The notes under the pieces: generated by a model
The model's database searches: none
What the model was told of the DNA's origin: nothing
What the model saw: only the letters and a program-made list of their open reading frames with translations
Part shown: in pieces, positions 59,341 to 64,000 of the stretch
How positions within the stretch are numbered: the first letter of the stretch is position 1
How the letters are laid out: every line of letters begins with the position of its first letter
Assembly: GCA_963556145.1 (NCBI GenBank)
Contig: OY744471.1
Location: 5,511,590-5,575,589, forward strand
DNA from: Hygrocybe punicea
Taxonomy: Eukaryota; Basidiomycota; Agaricomycetes; Agaricales; Hygrophoraceae
DNA: 64,000 nucleotides
Reading direction: 5' to 3'
Made by a program: the position numbers and the translations under genes

Positions 59341-59429
59341 AAAATCATTTGTTGGATTGCCAAATCTATTAACAAATTTTGACTTTTCTTCATGTGGACC
59401 ATTCAGTGGGTCAGTCAATGGCCAGTCAA

Positions 59430-59640
59430 TGGATCAGTCAATGTCACTGGGTAGGGTCTATACTGGCAAGGTATTGCGACGGGTCGTGTTTTGGGGAGAA
59501 GGCTGGGAGTTCTGTTTTATCATCCTCCTTGATCTCCCTGACCAGCTTTCACATCTTCTGCCATGCGTTGGTCATTTGCTGCTGAGCATCAATGCGGGTT
59601 TAGTCAAGCTGAGTGAGATTTGCCTTGTCTGTGCATTCAT
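59430..59640 (-). pseudogene. Decayed minus-strand fragment
   Basis: Reads RIDAQQQMTNAWQKM, a TGA, then KLVREIKEDDKTELPAFSPK, with a TAA upstream. Helical and charged; no family recognised. Confidence 0.3.
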
Positions 59641-59919
59641 GTATCACAAAGTTGTGTAGAACGATTTCAGTCAATTGATTATATATTGGCAGGATGAAGC
59701 ACGAGGCACAACAATGATATTGGACAAGTCTTCACGCATGATCTTTAGCCCAGCACACTTCTGTTAAATGCCATAGGTAATGCCATAGTTCATCAGACAT
59801 GCCCGGAGCTTCATCATCATCGGGGTGCAATGACACCGTAGTCTAGATAAAAACATTTGACGATATCATGTGAATTTTTTTGTCCATCTAAATTCTCAAC
59901 AGCTCACTTCAATATGTCA

Positions 59920-60290
59920 TCCTGGACGCATAAATGTTGCTGGGTTTTGTAGGGGACCCACCAAGGAGTCACTCTGGGGCCATCCAGTCCCGACTACCAC
60001 CCTGCCTCCAGTAGCCTTGCCGTACGACTGGATTCCGGGTGATCCTGGACATAATTGCAGGCAGTTCCATTCTGAAAATAAGGTTTCAGAGATGACAAAG
60101 AAATAGGAGGACAAAAAAGGCACATTAACTTCCAATGACGTTATCATCCAATTCTGGAGGACAACAGGAACATCATAGATGGCGGTGAGCAGCAAGAAGT
60201 CCAAGTTTCTCCATCCCTTTCACCAGACGAAAGCTGTCAGAACTGTTGATTGAGTCTTGGAGGGTTTTGTAGCCTCTTCCTCAACGAGAA
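59920..60290 (-). pseudogene. TKL-type protein kinase fragment
   Basis: The minus strand at about 60020-59930 reads SRDWMAPE, TGA, LLGGSPTKPSNIYASRMTY. This matches the activation-segment end of tyrosine-kinase-like kinases (WMAPE, then a TxxSDVYAFGMT-type helix), with TGA replacing an Arg and Asn replacing the conserved Asp of SDVY. Upstream, after an apparent intron, SINSSDSFRLVKGMEKLGLL is protein-like and may belong to the same gene. The catalytic loop is not visible. Such kinases are highly expanded in Agaricomycetes. Confidence 0.45.
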
Positions 60291-60539
60291 GGCCACCACA
60301 GATATCATTGATTGTCTCGATGTTCAACTACGAATGACGTTCACAACACAGATGGCCCCGACCAGGGCCAGAAGAAACACATACTGACCAAATTGATGGA
60401 ATGTGAACTGTACACTTGAACACGAACAATGCGGCTGTGGTCAATGCAGGGAATAAGAATGGTCAGAATCTGTCAATAGGTTCTTGCAGGTAAAATGTTA
60501 TGACCTTGTAGTGTCTCTCAAAGGCTTATGTTTGTAAAT

Positions 60540-60950
60540 CACTGGTAAAAATGGTAGTACGAGGCCTGCAGTTCATCCTTCCCAACCTGAATCCTTTTCA
60601 TCAAATCTCTATGTTTGCCAACCAACACATCGACGCGGTGCTGAGACTTAGGTTGCAATAAGCACGGGTAACAAGAATCCGTCAATCACGTACAAAGTTT
60701 CCTGCTTTGGCATAAAATCCGCAGTGCCATTTGCCTTTGTACCAGACGAGGATGGACTCGTATCGCTATTGACTTCATCAGCACCCGAAGTCGCAATGCC
60801 ACAATCGCCTACCTGGAATTGCGCCTCACTCACAGTGACCAGAGATGGATGAGGTGTCCCGCGTCGGGCTGATGGATAGAAGGTCAGACAGATTGACATA
60901 TGATAGATTGGACTCACTTTTTGTTCGAGATTTGGGCATATTCGTTGTAC
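60540..60950 (-). pseudogene. Unrecognised gene start with one or two introns
   Basis: MPKSRTK near 60945 is followed by a GTGAGT intron and a frame ARRGTPHPSLVTVSEAQFQV with a Ser/Thr/Asn-rich continuation; after another possible intron, QHRVDVLVGKHRDLMKRIQV reads to about 60545. It is upstream of, and on the same strand as, the kinase fragment, so it may be its N-terminal part. Not proven. Confidence 0.35.
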
Positions 60951-61676
60951 TAGAGAGACGAAAATGGTGTGATAAGCAGTGATGTGCGATGCTAAGTGAT
61001 GACACGTGATGAGCAAGTGACGAGCAAGTGATGAGCAGCGATGTGCCTATACTACATGTCGGTCGCCGAAGCCAACTGTCTTATCGCAAGTAGTGTCCAA
61101 AATTGAACTGATCGCAAACGATAACATGGAGCAACTGATCGGAGAGTTTGGCCTCCTTGAGGAAGTTCTTGGCCTTCTCGGGACTATGCTAGTTACTTTC
61201 CTGGCAGATTCGCAGATCTGGCTGGTAGGAGTAGCCGCTTGGATATCTTCGTTGTGATTGACAAATCATAGACAGCAAGAGCGCAAAATAGTAATCTCCA
61301 TAATTGACAAATATTGAGCATTTCTTGCAAGCATGCTAGAGCACTATAGACTTTCAGTAGTCAAGCGATAGAACTAGTTGACAAGCCACTAGCAACAAAA
61401 CAGAAGAGCTACTTAGGATGAGCTACGAGGATGAGACACATCAGATCGTGGAACCTGATGGAATTCACAATTAGGAAAAGTCTTGGGATAAGAATATGCA
61501 CTCACGTTGGTGCCAAATCGCAAGTTTGACCAGCCAGGGAGACGTGGACCAATGGTGCCACCAACTTGAGAGTGATATGGTTTCATGTGTTCCATGCCAA
61601 ATGAAACCAAAGTAGGGCAGGTGATCGACAATTCAGCATCGTCTGCGCATTAGTTTTGCCACCCCTGTTAAACGTT

Positions 61677-62170
61677 TCAGTACATGTTTGTGAGATAGCA
61701 TGCAACGCGTGTGGAGAGCCACCCCACGAGATTTTGACTGGAAAACCAGACATTTCGGAAGGTTGGCGGTGTTGGTGGAGGTCGTGCAGTTGGAGCATGC
61801 TGGAGCAGTTCACAGCGGCTCATTTTGAGGACTTCAAATGCTGTGCCAGTCTTGGTTTCGGAAATCTTGTAGAATGAATCAGCTGATTGTCTGCATAAAG
61901 AGACAAGAACTGAAACACTCATGAAGACGTTCCACGGGGAGTTCAACCGCTCTGTCAATATTGGCCCTCGCATTTGCATCATCGACATCATATCTGAATC
62001 ACGGCATTCAAGGTTCAACGCAGGCAACTGCACGTAACAGTAGTATCTTCTTCAGATTTCTCATCCTGGCCATCATTCGGGCCATCTTCTCCATGCATCA
62101 AGACAGCAAACAAACAATTTCTTCTTGCAGTTCATCGATATGGGGAAAAGCCAAGCACTGTTCATGATCA
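61677..62170 (-). pseudogene. Unrecognised decayed ORF
   Basis: Two minus-strand readings are possible: a basic ARMMARMRNLKKILLLRAV segment running on through TGA codons into VDDANARANIDRAVELPVER, and a 118-codon open frame (62033-61677). The first looks more like real protein and again has TGA at Arg-compatible positions. 60990-61670 shows nothing. Confidence 0.25.
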
Positions 62171-62360
62171 ATTTTGCCTGTGTTTTTAGTTCATGAATTT
62201 GCCCACGTTATCCAGATACCCCATCTACTCAAGTACGTTGTGGAGCTCGAGAGAAGCAGGCTCCTACCAGTGACACTGGCAGGCAGAGATGGACACGCAC
62301 TATCAGTTATTGTTGCACACATCGGAGTGCACTTCAGGTTATATTGTACATACGGTCATT

Positions 62361-64000
62361 TGTTACGGATCGCTTCTGCAGCGGGCTCCGGCAACAATCA
62401 ACTTAACAGGGGATCGGTTTCCAGAGGGGAGAACAGCAGCTTTCATTGTTGCTTACAGCTAAGACAACACTGCTAAGAAGGGGGGGTCAAGGTCTAGTGT
62501 CATTGCGAGCCATGGGGGTTACCCAAAACAAGATGAGTCTGCCCCAAGAACCAGACTAAACGTAAGGAAAGGAAAAGAAGAAAAAGTCCGAACCAACAAC
62601 AAGAACAGTATATATAGTGACTGGTCTTGAGGGGAGGTAAATAGAAATACAACCATGAAGCTACAACATGTCCAACTCTACCATGTGTTCACCATGAGGC
62701 GTACATGAGGCGTCCTCATGTCAATGTTCTCGCGATCCAACTGGAGGCCCGGGTGTCGTTGAGGATAGAAGAGGTCCGGATGACTCGGATGATTTGTCAT
62801 CGGATCATGTGACATGCAGAATTGCCAATTCGGGGTCTACACTTGCTGTAACAGGCAAGTGCGCAGTTTGGCAAGTGCATTGCATGGTCGGGTCGAAGAT
62901 GGGTATCGTCCAGTGTGGGGTTGGTGATGAGAGTGTCTTGAGGTAGTGTGGATATAGCGGCAAGGTTGGTATGAAAGAAAATGAAGGAATGTATAGAGGA
63001 AAAAACCAACTAGGACAGTGGACTAGTCGAGGTCAGGCATGTGAACAGCATAAGCTGTACCGGATGACGATGTCTGTGTCAATGACGTATCAAGGGATGG
63101 TGTCTTGTCCTGTGTGTGGAACAATGCAGTCCACCTGATGTCGGTATTCATCCAAGAAAGGGTATCATTGTAAACGAGTGTGGGAGGTATCAAGATTATA
63201 GATGGAAAAGGATAAATGAACGTGGGTCCAGGTTTCGAGTCATGGCATGAGTGACAAGCTGTGGGAACAAGTCGTCAGGTACTGCATTGAAGCAGTGTCG
63301 TGCGAACAATTTACGATAGGGGTTGGTTCACTGTTTGGGAAGTCGTATGGTCTGTGGTCGAAGTCCAAAAGAGTATGCTCCGGCGATGGTCGGATTAGAG
63401 AGAACAGCGAAATGTCTTGTGATTGGGGATTGTTCAGAGTTCGCATGCAGGTGAGGAATGTTGTCAGATCGTCAGGGAGGATAATGGTGGGCACAGGGTA
63501 CGAATATGGAAACCAAATATCCGGGAATGGCAATTGTCAATTACGTGTCGATATATTGTCGAGGTGGAAGTCAGAAGTATCAATGGCGGAAGGGTTTCGG
63601 TGCCGATGCCAAAGATAGATCATAACAAGGTAGAAACCGATCAGGAAGGTGATGGCAATGCTGGCAATAACAATTACGGTAATGAGCTGTGTCGGGAGTA
63701 CAGCCATTGTAATCGGTTTGTCGTGGGATAGTGTAAACAAGATATTGAAGGGAAAAGACAATGTCGGTGACGTCCATCGGCAAGGAGACTATTCGGGTAC
63801 AACAAGGTCACGTGGGAGATGTCCATGGTCAGTCTGGATTGTTCTAGAAGAAGGGACAAAAAGAGAACAAGAATAAGAAAATACAAGGATGTCCAAATGA
63901 AGAAACAATGACGTTGAAAGGAAGACAAAGGACAAAAAGAAATGAAAAAGGAAGGTGTGCAGTGCAGAATCGTCATGGTGGGTATTGGAATGGGCATCGG
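62361..64000 (-). mobile_element. LTR-like element copy 3, cut by the window edge
   Basis: It starts TGTTACGG at 62361 (preceding bases TCATT would be the target duplication) and matches copy 1 in reverse almost base for base, with the last few tens of bases beyond 64000. Whether an internal retrotransposon follows cannot be seen. Confidence 0.85.
63537..63707 (-). CDS. Micro-ORF with one membrane helix inside LTR-like copy 3
   Basis: 56 codons from ATG at 63707: a short N-terminus, a hydrophobic helix at residues 8-33 (TQLITVIVIASIAITFLIGF and on to MIYLW), then a polar tail RHRNPSAIDTSDFHLDNIS. It is intact here and in copy 2, and broken by TGA in copy 1. No promoter evidence. It could be a real small membrane protein of the element or a chance frame. 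Confidence 0.4.
   Translation of the reverse strand: MAVLPTQLITVIVIASIAITFLIGFYLVMIYLWHRHRNPSAIDTSDFHLDNISTRN

Overview
The window looks like nuclear DNA of a mushroom-forming basidiomycete (Agaricomycetes). Genes have many short GT-AG introns of about 50 bases. The coding remnants belong to Agaricomycete families: Plavaka-type Tnp2 transposase, fungal TET/JBP-like dioxygenase, seven-helix membrane protein, TKL-type kinase and several conserved proteins of unknown function. It is a transposon graveyard. One large gene (55106-58279) reads through intact; almost everything else is broken by insertion, frameshift or in-frame stops.

Layout. 1-889: an inverted repeat folded around a 200-base assembly gap. 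1060-4520: three minisatellite blocks. 4640-6600: AT-rich, nothing recognised. 6600-11800: a non-LTR retrotransposon (LINE) with ORF1 and ORF2. 12.5-17.7 kb: small decayed coding fragments. 17.3-21.8 kb: a minus-strand gene of a conserved basidiomycete family, split by about 3.5 kb of inserted DNA that holds a 1668-bp LTR-like element (18413-20080). 22.4-23.2 kb: a seven-helix membrane-protein pseudogene. 23.4-25.6 kb: an AT-rich repeat carrying a second copy of the LTR-like element. 25667-29330: a nearly complete Plavaka/CACTA Tnp2 transposase gene.

30.4-51 kb lies between two oppositely oriented copies of a repeat of about 600 bp (29730-30360 and 51290-51930). It holds a coiled-coil pseudogene, a TET/JBP-like 2-oxoglutarate dioxygenase gene, a conserved unknown gene (48054-48950) and a WD40 gene with a C-terminal membrane anchor. 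A 12,015-bp hAT transposon (34010-46024) sits in an exon of the TET/JBP gene. The hAT carries its own 12-exon transposase, a BCS1-like ATPase fragment, an accessory gene (family X) and a nested LTR element with a Gag-like ORF and no polymerase. A second family X gene lies outside it at 52.0-54.5 kb. 55-58.3 kb: the intact NTPase gene with a possible C-terminal nuclease domain. 58.3-62.3 kb: decayed minus-strand fragments, one a kinase. 62361-64000: a third LTR-like copy cut by the window edge.

Two global patterns stand out. In the reading frames I could reconstruct, nearly all in-frame stops are TGA at a place where CGA (Arg) fits. That is the single stop that CpG-to-TpG transition makes inside a codon, so it points to methylation-driven or RIP-like decay. 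Several frameshifts are single-base changes in C or A runs, which could be decay or sequencing error. All family assignments come from reading the sequence; no database search was run.
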